22,722 nucleotides of DNA from contig CAZYVD010000043.1 in assembly GCA_964651045.1 (NCBI GenBank), positions 1-22,722 of the forward strand, written 5' to 3'. The position numbers were made by a program, and so were the translations under genes. Under the pieces are notes generated by a model, which worked only from the letters and a program-made list of their open reading frames with translations, made no database searches and was not told the origin of the DNA. This document shows positions 1 to 7,786 of this stretch, one piece after another. The DNA is from CAZYVD01 sp964651045 (GTDB taxonomy: Bacteria > Zhuqueibacterota > QNDG01 > DSAB01). Within the stretch, counting starts at the first letter, position 1; each line of letters starts with the position of its first letter.

Positions 1-219
1 ACTTATGCTCAATCATTTCAACACCTATTAAGGCATATATTGTACAAAATTAAATTAATAAAATCAAGTTTTAAAAATAATCTTAAAATGCAAATCCGTG
101 CAAGGCACGGATTCTTCAAGTCCAAATCCCTTCCAGAAACACGAGCTCCTTTATTTGAATCTATACTAAATATAACCCGATTACAATCGTTTTATTCCCA
201 CCATATGCATTCATCCTGC
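1..219. other. AT-rich intergenic tail, no gene seen
   Basis: This stretch lies downstream of the prenyl synthase gene. A plus-strand frame of 68 codons (40-246) runs through it but has no ribosome site, has a composition unlike a protein and overlaps the end of the real gene, so I do not call it. Apart from the hairpin at 93-113 I see nothing recognisable. Confidence 0.5.
93..113 (-). terminator. Hairpin downstream of the prenyl synthase gene, possible weak terminator
   Basis: AATCCGTGC and GCACGGATT form a perfect 9-bp stem around a 3-base loop. On the minus strand the stem is followed by TTTGCATTTTAAG, so the T-tract is interrupted. It lies about 105 bases after the stop codon of the isoprenoid genes and is the only candidate for ending that transcript inside the window. 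The weak T-tract keeps the call tentative. Confidence 0.4.
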
Positions 220-1197
220 TCAATAACTTCTCTTTTCTATTTGTAGGGCAAAACCTTTTAGATCCTCTTTTGAATCGCTCTCACTTAATCGATCCAGACT
301 CTTTATTGCATCACCGATTAACTCTCTTACCCTTTCATTGCCTGCCCGAAAGGATTTTGTTCTTTCAAACAGTTTAATAAATTCTGCTATCTCATCCATG
401 CCCTTGGGCGACCTGTTCCACAGTTCAATAAATCTTTCTTTATCAGAATTGCTGCATCTGTTTAGAAAATGGGTGGTAAGATAGGTATGCTTCTTCTGCA
501 ATAAATCGCTTCCCATGGGTTTGCCTGAAGTCTTTTCATCAACACGAAGATCCAGTATGTCATCCTGAATCTGAAAAGCCTTTCCTATATTAAAAGAAAA
601 CTTCCCGATAGCCTCCCTTTCAACCTCGCTTCCATTCCCTAAGAGGACGCCTATATCACAACACATCTGGATCAATTTTGCGGTCTTTTTTTCAACCATA
701 CTCTCATATTCTTCAGGCAAGACCTCAAGTCGCGTTTCAAACTCCTTATCCAAGGCCTGACCTTCACACAGCACAAGCAGTCCATCGGTAAACTGCTTCA
801 AAACCTCATGCAGAGAGAGATGGTCTGTCTTTAACAGTGTCTCATATGCCAGAGTAACAAGGCCATCTCCTGCTAAAATCGCAGTCGCTTCATCCCACTT
901 CTTGTGCACCGTAGGTTTTCCTCTTCTAAGATCATCCTGATCCATGATGTCATCATGAACAAGTGTAAATGTATGAAGGAATTCAACTGCCAGGGCAGCA
1001 TTAATACACTCATTCAGCCTTCCCCCAACAGCCCTGCATGAAAGGATGAGCAGTATTGGCCTTATTCTCTTGCCTCCACTACTGAGAAGATGATACATCG
1101 GCCTGTAAAGGCTATCTGGCCTCCTTCCCTCAAATATTTTGACTATCTCAGAATCAATAATTGTTCTCAACTTATTAATACGGTCTGGAAATTTCAT
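220..1197 (-). CDS. Short-chain polyprenyl diphosphate synthase (probable geranylgeranyl type)
   Basis: This 325-residue protein belongs to the trans-isoprenyl diphosphate synthase family, which condenses isopentenyl diphosphate with allylic diphosphates in the cytoplasm. Visible motifs are GGKRIRP (41-47), the first aspartate-rich motif DDIMD (82-86) followed by DDLRRG, and the second, QDDILD (211-216). The first motif is DDxxD, without the two-residue insertion of typical bacterial farnesyl synthases such as IspA. The fifth residue before it is Phe77, preceding Thr78. In archaeal-type (type I) enzymes an aromatic residue at this position limits the product to C20, so geranylgeranyl diphosphate is the inferred product. 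A good SD (AAGGAAG) lies in the 9-base gap after fni, indicating one transcript. Farnesyl or longer products remain possible. Confidence 0.9.
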   Translation of the reverse strand: MKFPDRINKLRTIIDSEIVKIFEGRRPDSLYRPMYHLLSSGGKRIRPILLILSCRAVGGRLNECINAALAVEFLHTFTLVHDDIMDQDDLRRGKPTVHKKWDEATAILAGDGLVTLAYETLLKTDHLSLHEVLKQFTDGLLVLCEGQALDKEFETRLEVLPEEYESMVEKKTAKLIQMCCDIGVLLGNGSEVEREAIGKFSFNIGKAFQIQDDILDLRVDEKTSGKPMGSDLLQKKHTYLTTHFLNRCSNSDKERFIELWNRSPKGMDEIAEFIKLFERTKSFRAGNERVRELIGDAIKSLDRLSESDSKEDLKGFALQIEKRSY

Positions 1198-1206
1198 ATT
1201 CTTCCT

Positions 1207-2223
1207 TTATCTCTTTTCTATTACTCCCTCTCTTCTTAGATCCTGAAGACTGGAGCTTCCAGTCAGAAACATCGCAACTTTCAATTGGGTACGCCATAGT
1301 CGAATAAGTGAAACAAGGCTCTCCTCTCCATCTTCTAATAATACTTTTAATACTTTCCGGGCTGCTCCTCCAATTTCAGCACCCAGTGCAATAGCCTTTG
1401 CCAGAACAACTCCATCCTTTATTCCACCAGAGGCTATCACCCTGACCCCCTTTATTCTGCCAACCATCTCCAGAGATCTTGCGGTCGGTATCCCCCAATC
1501 CCAGAAGGTGTGGGCAAGCCTTCTGTATGCACCACGATAGGATTCAATTGCTGCCCAGGATGTTCCTCCTGCACCTGCCACGTCTATATACTTTACACCA
1601 ATACCAACCAATCTTTTTGCAACAGATCTTGAGATTCCACATCCAACCTCCTTTACGATTATCGGAACAGAAAGCCCTTTAACAAGCCTTTCGATTGCCT
1701 TCAATACACCCCTGAACCGACAATTTCCCTCTGGCTGAAGAATCTCCTGTAGGGGATTCAAATGAACCGCCATTGCATCGGCCTCGATTAGATCTACCAT
1801 TTTCTGAAAAACCGAAACATCCGATATCTCCAACACCTCAACTGCCCCTATATTCCCAATTATTACTCCATCAGGTGCTCTCTCTCTTACAATGCGAAAG
1901 GTGTCGAGATATCTCTCATTCTCCATCATCTGCCTCTGGCTGCCAACTCCCATGGCAATTCTCTCAATGCTGCACACCTCTGCCAATCTTTCATTGATCT
2001 CGAAGGCCTTATCGCAGCCACCCGTCATTGCCGAAATCATGAATGGAAAAGAAAGAGTCTTTCCCAGAAATTCTGTTTCTGTTTTTATCTGTTCCATATC
2101 CACTTCTGGAAGGGCACAGTGGATAAATTCATAATCTTCAAAGCCCGTCTTTTTTTCTTTAAATGAGACATTCTCTTTTAAACATATCTTGATATGTTCT
2201 GACTTTCTTTTTGAAATCTTCAT
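1207..2223 (-). CDS. fni: Type 2 isopentenyl-diphosphate delta-isomerase (FMN-dependent)
   Basis: This 338-residue protein is a type 2 IDI, which interconverts isopentenyl and dimethylallyl diphosphate using reduced FMN, NADPH and Mg2+. Family landmarks are all present: the substrate-binding RKSEH near the N-terminus (6-10), SAMTGG (64-69), HLNPLQE (154-160) with the catalytic Gln159 and metal-binding Glu160, KEVG (191-194), and the phosphate/FMN loop AGAGGTSW (216-223) with a later ASGGI (264-268). Its length is normal for the family. It directly precedes the prenyl synthase gene, so the pair makes the allylic starter and then elongates it. The SD (AAAGG) is about ten bases from the ATG, a little far. 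No mevalonate-pathway genes are visible nearby. Confidence 0.95.
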   Translation of the reverse strand: MKISKRKSEHIKICLKENVSFKEKKTGFEDYEFIHCALPEVDMEQIKTETEFLGKTLSFPFMISAMTGGCDKAFEINERLAEVCSIERIAMGVGSQRQMMENERYLDTFRIVRERAPDGVIIGNIGAVEVLEISDVSVFQKMVDLIEADAMAVHLNPLQEILQPEGNCRFRGVLKAIERLVKGLSVPIIVKEVGCGISRSVAKRLVGIGVKYIDVAGAGGTSWAAIESYRGAYRRLAHTFWDWGIPTARSLEMVGRIKGVRVIASGGIKDGVVLAKAIALGAEIGGAARKVLKVLLEDGEESLVSLIRLWRTQLKVAMFLTGSSSLQDLRREGVIEKR

Positions 2224-2294
2224 AAATAGACAGCCTTTACTGTTTTATAAAATTTAAAATGAAAATAATGTGTAAAAAAAGCAAGAGAATTTTT

Positions 2295-2335
2295 AAAAAT
2301 AGAGAGCCGATGACTCATATGAAACCACCGGCTCT
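2295..2335 (-). terminator. Intrinsic terminator after the exporter operon
   Basis: AGAGCCG (2303-2309) pairs with CGGCTCT (2329-2335), and the stem continues through one mismatch with TG/CA. On the minus strand the stem is followed by CTATTTTT. It lies 28 bases past the stop of the last permease gene and upstream of fni, so it separates the exporter operon from the isoprenoid pair. Confidence 0.75.
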
Positions 2336-2362
2336 TTAACATTCGATTAAAATGTTCTCTAT

Positions 2363-3586
2363 CTATTCATAACGCAGTGCCACAATTGGATTGAGTCGCG
2401 CTGCCTTTGCTGCAGGATATATTCCAAAAAAGAGCCCCACCATCGAAGAAAACCCAAGACCCACAAATACAGCCCATATTGGAACCGCAGCAGGAAGAGG
2501 CGAAATTGCACCGATCAGCAGTCCTAATCCTACTCCAATAACTACACCTATTATTCCACCAAGAGCAGAAAGAACAATTGCCTCAACAATAAACTGCCAT
2601 AATATATCCTTTCTCCTGGCACCAATAGACTTCCTGATTCCTATCTCTCTGGTACGTTCAGTTACAGAAACCAGCATGATATTCATGATCCCAATGCCTC
2701 CAACCAGCAGGGAGATCATGGCTATTCCAACAGCCGCTGCAAAAACAACACCCGTCAACTGTTTCCAAGTATCAGTGAGAGAGTCTCTGGTGATTATCTC
2801 AAAGTCGTTTGGTTTTCCAGGCGGCACTTTCCTGGCAACTCTTAAAATTCCTATTACCTCGTCTATTGCAGCATTTAGCAATTCTGTGCGTTTGGCCTGT
2901 ACCACTATTGCAACTTCTCTCCTGTTACCATATGCCCTCTGAAATACAGAATAGGGCAGCACAACTATGTTGTCCTGACTCTGGCCAAAGAACGACCCCT
3001 TCTCTTCCAGAATTCCAACTACCTCATATCGATTTGCTCCAACACGTATCTGTTTCCCTATCGGGTCTGTAAAAGGAAAGAGGGTCTCTACAATGTCGGT
3101 CCCTATGATGCAGATTGGTCGCGCCGAATGTATATCAACCTTATTTAAAAATCGGCCATCCTTTACAAACCTTCCATTTATCACCTGCCAGTCCTCTGAA
3201 CCGCCATATACAACGACATCTGCATTTGTCTTCTCTCGACCATACTTTACCCTCTCACCCCATGCAAACATCTCTGGACTGACCATTGATACTAAATTCG
3301 CCTTCTCCTTTATCTTCTCTGCCTGTTCTATTGTTAGATCCTTTCTGTTTCTATATTTTTCATCAAATTCACCCATTGAAATTGCAGGATATTTTTGTAT
3401 GTAGAATGTATTTGTCCCGATCTGTGAAAACTGCTCCTCAACAGTGGCATTAATACCCCTTATTATAGTCATCATTCCAATTACAGTCATCACTCCTATC
3501 ACAATTCCAAGAGTCGTCAGGATTGAGCGGAGTTTGTTTGTTCTTAATGCACTTAATGCTATAGAAAGACTTTCCTTAATCTCCAT
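2363..3586 (-). CDS. MacB-type ABC transporter permease (second paralog)
   Basis: This 407-residue membrane protein has the MacB/FtsX architecture. An N-terminal cytoplasmic helix and first membrane segment (about residues 20-45, LGIVIGVMTVIGMM) are followed by a periplasmic MacB_PCD domain (about 50-265) and then three C-terminal membrane segments. The mechanotransmission/coupling motif MLVSVTERTREIGIRK and the terminal LNPIVALRYE are characteristic. There is no fused ATPase domain, unlike E. coli MacB, so it must use a separate ATPase, most likely the one at 5808-6485. It closely resembles the permease at 4577-5797 in length and motifs, suggesting tandem duplication or a heterodimer. It is the last gene of the operon and is followed by a terminator. 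The SD (TTGGGA) is weak. Confidence 0.9.
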   Translation of the reverse strand: MEIKESLSIALSALRTNKLRSILTTLGIVIGVMTVIGMMTIIRGINATVEEQFSQIGTNTFYIQKYPAISMGEFDEKYRNRKDLTIEQAEKIKEKANLVSMVSPEMFAWGERVKYGREKTNADVVVYGGSEDWQVINGRFVKDGRFLNKVDIHSARPICIIGTDIVETLFPFTDPIGKQIRVGANRYEVVGILEEKGSFFGQSQDNIVVLPYSVFQRAYGNRREVAIVVQAKRTELLNAAIDEVIGILRVARKVPPGKPNDFEIITRDSLTDTWKQLTGVVFAAAVGIAMISLLVGGIGIMNIMLVSVTERTREIGIRKSIGARRKDILWQFIVEAIVLSALGGIIGVVIGVGLGLLIGAISPLPAAVPIWAVFVGLGFSSMVGLFFGIYPAAKAARLNPIVALRYE

Positions 3587-3609
3587 CGATCAGTCCCAAA
3601 TCAATTGAT

Positions 3610-4179
3610 TTATTTTATACACTCTTTAAAGTCTGCATCATTAGTATTTGAATCTGTAAGATCAGCATTCCTGATGTTTGCCCCCACAAATTTTGCACCA
3701 GAAAGATCCGCCTTCTTGATCACGGCTCTTTGAAGATGAGCACCGCTGAGATCTGCATTTTTTAAATTTGCACCTATCATACTCGCTCTCTTTAGTTTGG
3801 CATTTCTGAGCACTGCCCCCTCTAAATTTGCACCATCCATCTGAGCACCAAAAAGAGAAAGGTTGCTTAGATCAACTCCTTTTAAATTAGCACCCTCAAG
3901 GTTTGTATCCTGCAGATTTGTCTTATAAAATTTTACCCCAACAAGATTTGCACCCTTTAAATTAGAACCAAAAAGAAAGGCTTCTTCAAGATTTGCACCT
4001 TCAAGATTTGCGCCCTCAAGATTTGCATTTTGAAGATATGCTCCTTTTAAATTCGTCTTGCTGAGGTCTGCATTCTTAAGATTTGAATATGAAAGATCAA
4101 TCTCGGAAAGATCCAAGTTCGAAAGTGACTCACCCTTCCCCACCTTCTCAAGTATCATCTCCCTGGTAAATTTTTCCAT
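3610..4179 (-). CDS. Pentapeptide-repeat protein
   Basis: From about residue 18 to the end, this 189-residue protein is built almost entirely of A(D/N)LxX pentapeptides, such as ANLEG, ADLSG and TNLQD, roughly 30 in all. Such repeats fold as a right-handed quadrilateral beta-helix. No signal peptide or membrane segment is seen, so it is probably cytoplasmic. I chose the ATG at 4179 because GGAGGG lies just before it, inside the end of the STAS gene. A 16-codon longer frame starting at 4227 would overlap the STAS gene heavily. The gene is translationally coupled to the STAS gene (one base between stop and start). Family members range from gyrase-protecting proteins to structural proteins, and nothing here identifies the specific role. 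A scaffold for the exporter is only a guess. Confidence 0.9.
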   Translation of the reverse strand: MEKFTREMILEKVGKGESLSNLDLSEIDLSYSNLKNADLSKTNLKGAYLQNANLEGANLEGANLEEAFLFGSNLKGANLVGVKFYKTNLQDTNLEGANLKGVDLSNLSLFGAQMDGANLEGAVLRNAKLKRASMIGANLKNADLSGAHLQRAVIKKADLSGAKFVGANIRNADLTDSNTNDADFKECIK

Positions 4180-4180
4180 T

Positions 4181-4528
4181 TTACCCTCCAGAAACATAAC
4201 TATCGACAGCTTGATCAACATCCTCATATATCTGGATCACATGATCAAGTCTTGTTACTTCAATTGGGCGGCGAACCCTTCCCGAAACATTAGCTATTCT
4301 CAAATCGCCACCGCTTCCTCTCAGAGTTGTTAATCCTCCCATAATCGTTCCCAAACCTGCACTGTTCATCCAATTTAACTTTTTCATGTCTACAACTATA
4401 TTAACAATCCCTTCTCTGATACTATTATATATTTTATCCTGAAACTCTTTTGTCTCATCGCCTCCCATCAACTCTCCTTCGAGGCTCAAAATCAGCACAT
4501 CTCCTCTTTTCTCTTCCTTAATAATCAT
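4181..4528 (-). CDS. STAS-domain protein, anti-sigma factor antagonist-like
   Basis: A single STAS domain fills this 115-residue protein. The core pattern is the strand VLILSLEGEL (11-20), then IVVDMKKLNWMNSAGLG (44-60). Ser56 sits where SpoIIAA/RsbV-type antagonists are phosphorylated. In those systems the unphosphorylated form binds an anti-sigma kinase. No kinase, phosphatase or sigma gene is in this window. STAS proteins are also subunits of transport systems: the MlaB subunit of lipid-transport ABC systems is a stand-alone STAS protein, so a role with the neighbouring permeases is plausible. The SD AAGGAG precedes the ATG, with 48 bases to the upstream permease gene. Confidence 0.88.
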   Translation of the reverse strand: MIIKEEKRGDVLILSLEGELMGGDETKEFQDKIYNSIREGIVNIVVDMKKLNWMNSAGLGTIMGGLTTLRGSGGDLRIANVSGRVRRPIEVTRLDHVIQIYEDVDQAVDSYVSGG

Positions 4529-4576
4529 TTTCCCCAGCTCCTTGTTTCAATGTTTATTTTTTTGTTAAAACTCTAT

Positions 4577-5797
4577 CTATTCGTATCTCAACGCTTCGAT
4601 TGGATTAAGTCGGGCTGCCTTGCTTGCTGGATATAGACCAAAGAAAATACCCACCGCAGATGAAAATCCTATACCGAGAAAAACAGACCATAATGTTATT
4701 GTTGCTGGAAGAATCGAAACCGATGATATAATCTTTCCCAACCCAAATCCAAAAGCGAGTCCTATCAATCCTCCAACACCACTTATAACAACCGATTCTA
4801 TTAAAAACTGCCAGAGAATATTTCTGTTCTTGGCACCAAGAGCCTTCCTAATTCCAATCTCCCTTGTTCTCTCAGTTACAGAGACAAGCATAATATTCAT
4901 TATTCCGATTCCTCCTACTAAAAGAGAAATTGCACCAACCCCGATTGCAGCAGCATACAATCCTCCTGTGAGCTTGTTGTACATATCCATTATTACATCC
5001 ATCTGATTAATCCCAAAATCATCCTCTTTCTCTGGAGGAACTTTTCTCACCCGTCTTAAAATTCCCCTTAACTCATCTATTGCCTCATCAATATAAGATT
5101 CATCTACAACCTTAATCTGTATTGTAATACTCCTATGACGACCAAACAATTTGAAAAAAACACCTATCGGAATCCTCACCTCCTGATCAAGGTTCTGACC
5201 AAAGATGCTTCCCTGTTTTTCCAGTACACCTACGACCTTAAATGGATGCCCTCCAATCTTAATTCTCTCTCCAATTGGATTTTTTCCCTCAAATAATTTG
5301 TCTGCTACATCCCAACCTATTACACATACATATCTTCTATTCTGAACATCGGAAGCATTCAGATCTCTTCCAAATTCAGGATATACTCCTCCAACCTTCT
5401 CCTCGTCTGTTCCAATTACACTAACCTTTTTCAAAGATCTATTACCATATTTTATTACACGTGAAGTGCCTACAGTAGGGGAAACTGCCTCGGCCAGAGT
5501 TGCATACTTCTTTATGGCCTTCACCTCACTCATTGTTATGTCTTTTCTGTTCCGGTATTTATCCCAACCTTCTCTGTCGAACCACGAAACCTTCTGAACA
5601 TAAATGACATCAGAACCAAGTGCAGATATCTGTTCACCAAAAACCTTATCGAGTCCCTCTGTCAATGAAACAATCCCAATAACCGTTGTTACTCCAACTA
5701 TTATTCCAAGAAGTGTTAAAAAGGCACGCAGTTTATTAGAACGCAGAGCACCAAATGCTATCTTAATCTCTTCCCATAATTCGATTATGATTTTCAT
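4577..5797 (-). CDS. MacB-type ABC transporter permease (first paralog)
   Basis: This 406-residue protein has the MacB/FtsX fold: one membrane segment near residues 20-45 (LLGIIVGVTTVIGIV), a large periplasmic MacB_PCD domain, and three C-terminal membrane segments with MLVSVTERTREIGIRKALGA and a final LNPIEALRYE. The ATPase domain is encoded separately just upstream. The longest frame begins at GTG 5803, but GGAG sits five bases before the ATG at 5797, so that start is preferred. This leaves 10 bases after the ATPase stop. With the adaptor and TolC-like genes it would form an energised trans-envelope exporter. Substrate classes known for the family include macrolides, peptides, siderophores and lipoproteins. 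The sequence does not tell which applies here. Confidence 0.92.
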   Translation of the reverse strand: MKIIIELWEEIKIAFGALRSNKLRAFLTLLGIIVGVTTVIGIVSLTEGLDKVFGEQISALGSDVIYVQKVSWFDREGWDKYRNRKDITMSEVKAIKKYATLAEAVSPTVGTSRVIKYGNRSLKKVSVIGTDEEKVGGVYPEFGRDLNASDVQNRRYVCVIGWDVADKLFEGKNPIGERIKIGGHPFKVVGVLEKQGSIFGQNLDQEVRIPIGVFFKLFGRHRSITIQIKVVDESYIDEAIDELRGILRRVRKVPPEKEDDFGINQMDVIMDMYNKLTGGLYAAAIGVGAISLLVGGIGIMNIMLVSVTERTREIGIRKALGAKNRNILWQFLIESVVISGVGGLIGLAFGFGLGKIISSVSILPATITLWSVFLGIGFSSAVGIFFGLYPASKAARLNPIEALRYE

Positions 5798-5807
5798 TAT
5801 CACTCCA

Positions 5808-6485
5808 TTAATTGGCCTCGTCTCTTTCTACAAGGCCATCCCTTAACCTTACGATTCTGTCCGAGTGTTCAGCAATGTACTCCTCATGTGTTACCATAAT
5901 AATCGTATTACCCTCATCGTGTATCTTCTCGAATGTCTCCATAATCTCATCACCAGTTCTTGTATCCAGGTTTCCAGTAGGCTCATCTGCAAGTATTAGC
6001 GAGGGCTTATTTACAAGTGCCCTTGCAATTGCAACCCTCTGTCTCTGGCCACCAGAAAGTTCGTTTGGACGGTGGTGCATTCTATCTGACAGACCAACTC
6101 TCTCTAAAGCCTCCTCTGCCATCTTTTTTCTCTTTGAAGCTGGTATTCCGCTGTAGATCAGCGGGAGTTCTACATTATGCAGAGCAGTAGCTCTTGGCAG
6201 GAGATTAAAGGTCTGAAATACAAATCCTATCTCACGATTCCTTATCTCTGCAAGTTCGTCATCATTCAGATTGCTTATGTTCCTTTTGTTTAAATGATAG
6301 ACTCCCGAAGTCGGAGTGTCTAAACATCCGAGAATATTCATGAGTGTGGATTTTCCAGAGCCCGAAGGACCCATAATGGCTACATACTCCCCCTTTTCTA
6401 TCTGCAGATTTACTCCTCTTAAAGCATGAACAGATTCGAGTCCAACCTGATAATCTTTCTTAATATTTTTAATATCTATTAACAT
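5808..6485 (-). CDS. ABC transporter ATP-binding protein, MacB/LolD family
   Basis: This 225-residue nucleotide-binding subunit has Walker A GPSGSGKST (39-47), Q-loop Gln91, signature LSGGQ (143-147), Walker B LILADEPTGNLD (163-174) with catalytic Glu168, and switch His200. The ADEPTGNLD wording and the Q-loop context FVFQTFNLLP are typical of the MacB/LolD/FtsE group that partners MacB-type permeases by mechanotransmission. The longest frame starts at GTG 6494, but AAGGAG is spaced eight bases from ATG 6485, which is preferred. It is the only ATPase in the operon and presumably drives both permeases. Function in ATP hydrolysis is certain; the transported substrate is unknown. Confidence 0.95.
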   Translation of the reverse strand: MLIDIKNIKKDYQVGLESVHALRGVNLQIEKGEYVAIMGPSGSGKSTLMNILGCLDTPTSGVYHLNKRNISNLNDDELAEIRNREIGFVFQTFNLLPRATALHNVELPLIYSGIPASKRKKMAEEALERVGLSDRMHHRPNELSGGQRQRVAIARALVNKPSLILADEPTGNLDTRTGDEIMETFEKIHDEGNTIIMVTHEEYIAEHSDRIVRLRDGLVERDEAN

Positions 6486-6522
6486 GCCGATCACTCCTTC
6501 ATATTAAACCGAACCTAAATTT

Positions 6523-7752
6523 TTATCTCTCATATTTCTTATGACTGTTATCAATCTTTACATTATCCCCGTCTTTAAGCTGCTTTGAAAGAACCTTATA
6601 GCTTCCGCTCACAACCTCATCTCCCTCCTCTACTCCCCTTAGTATCTCCCACTCTGAATCACTCGATATTCCAGTCTCCACTTCCACCTGATGTGCAACC
6701 CCATCCTTAACAACAAAAAGTACACGGACGGGTTCATCTTCTACATCTTTTTTCTTAGCAGGGAATTTTTCCTCTAATGAATCTTTCGATGCCTTTTGTT
6801 CTGCCGTGGATTTTATTGGTTTTCTTACAGTTACACACTGTATCGGCACCTTAAGGGTATTTTTTCTTGTCTCTGTCATGATATCAACGGTTGCAGACAT
6901 GCTCGGCCGCAGTCCCTTAGGAACCTCGAGCATCGAAACCTTGACAAGAAAATTTGTCACCTCTTCCTGAGTTCCCCTGCCGATTGTCGTACCCGTATTT
7001 GCGATCTCCTTAACAATTCCCATGAACGATGTGTCTGGAAACGCATCGATCGAAATCTTGGCAGTATCACCAATCGAGACATGAACAATATCGTTTTCGT
7101 CTATCTCGGTCTCTGCCAACATGCTTGCCATATCGGAAATAACCATGATCACATCAAGGGTGAACTGTGAACCCATGGCCATCTCGCCTTCCTTTTTATT
7201 GAGCTTGGTTACTATTCCATCCATTGGTGAATAGATAATTGTCTTTGAAAGGTTATCCTTCGCCTGATTCAAAGCAGCAAGGTTTTGCGCGACCATTGCC
7301 TGTGCTTGTTTAAAACCCGATTTTGCAATCTCCAGTTCTGCCTTTGATATCAGATTGTTCGCATACAACTGCTGCGACCTTTCATATTCACTCTTTGCCT
7401 TCTCAAAACCTGCCAGTGCATATCTGTAATTTGATTCTGTTTGCTCCACTGCAGCAACATAAAACTCTCTATCAAGCTGTACCAGAAAATCACCCTTCTT
7501 TACATAATCACCCTCATTTACGCCGAGCCTTGTGATCTGACCGCTTACCTTTGCAGAAATATTAACCTGTACCTCTGGCTGTATCTTTGCAGGGCCAGAG
7601 ACCATTGCAGTTATGTCTCCACGAACAACCTTGTCAGTCTGAACCACGATCTTACTGCCACTGCTCTTTTTAAGATTGGCTATAATTATTATTGCACCAA
7701 AAATAAATATCGCAAGAAAAATAAAGAGTTTCTTCTTTCCTGACTTTTCCAT
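6523..7752 (-). CDS. MacA-like periplasmic adaptor (membrane fusion) protein
   Basis: This 409-residue protein starts with a lysine-rich stretch and one hydrophobic anchor (about residues 9-26), so it is held in the inner membrane with the rest in the periplasm. Next come a lipoyl half-motif (AKVSGQITRLGVNEGDYVKKGDFLVQLD, abridged: GQITRLGVNEGDYVKKGD), an alpha-helical hairpin, the second half-motif (SPMDGIVTKLNKKEGEM) and a beta-barrel with IGDTAKISIDAFPD. This is the HlyD/MacA layout. It bridges the MacB-type inner-membrane permease to the TolC-like channel. The longest frame opens at TTG 7761, only one base after AGGAG. ATG 7752, ten bases from AGGAG, is more plausible. A charged lysine/glutamate linker interrupts the C-terminal domain (about residues 315-340), a mild oddity. 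Confidence 0.92.
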   Translation of the reverse strand: MEKSGKKKLFIFLAIFIFGAIIIIANLKKSSGSKIVVQTDKVVRGDITAMVSGPAKIQPEVQVNISAKVSGQITRLGVNEGDYVKKGDFLVQLDREFYVAAVEQTESNYRYALAGFEKAKSEYERSQQLYANNLISKAELEIAKSGFKQAQAMVAQNLAALNQAKDNLSKTIIYSPMDGIVTKLNKKEGEMAMGSQFTLDVIMVISDMASMLAETEIDENDIVHVSIGDTAKISIDAFPDTSFMGIVKEIANTGTTIGRGTQEEVTNFLVKVSMLEVPKGLRPSMSATVDIMTETRKNTLKVPIQCVTVRKPIKSTAEQKASKDSLEEKFPAKKKDVEDEPVRVLFVVKDGVAHQVEVETGISSDSEWEILRGVEEGDEVVSGSYKVLSKQLKDGDNVKIDNSHKKYER

Positions 7753-7786
7753 AACACTCAATCTCCTAAGATATCAATTTTACTTG

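Noticed and set aside
40..246. Plus-strand 68-codon frame at the left edge
   Set aside because: No ribosome site, low-complexity composition, overlaps the end of the prenyl synthase gene on the other strand and contains the hairpin.
2224..2294. Possible promoter for fni (TTTACA on the minus strand)
   Set aside because: The nearest good -10-like TATAAA is 21 bases away, too far for a normal spacer; the region is AT-rich, so chance matches are expected.
2391..2942. Plus-strand 183-codon frame
   Set aside because: It lies antisense within the MacB-type permease gene; its Pro/Ile/Thr-rich translation is the expected shadow of a membrane-protein gene.
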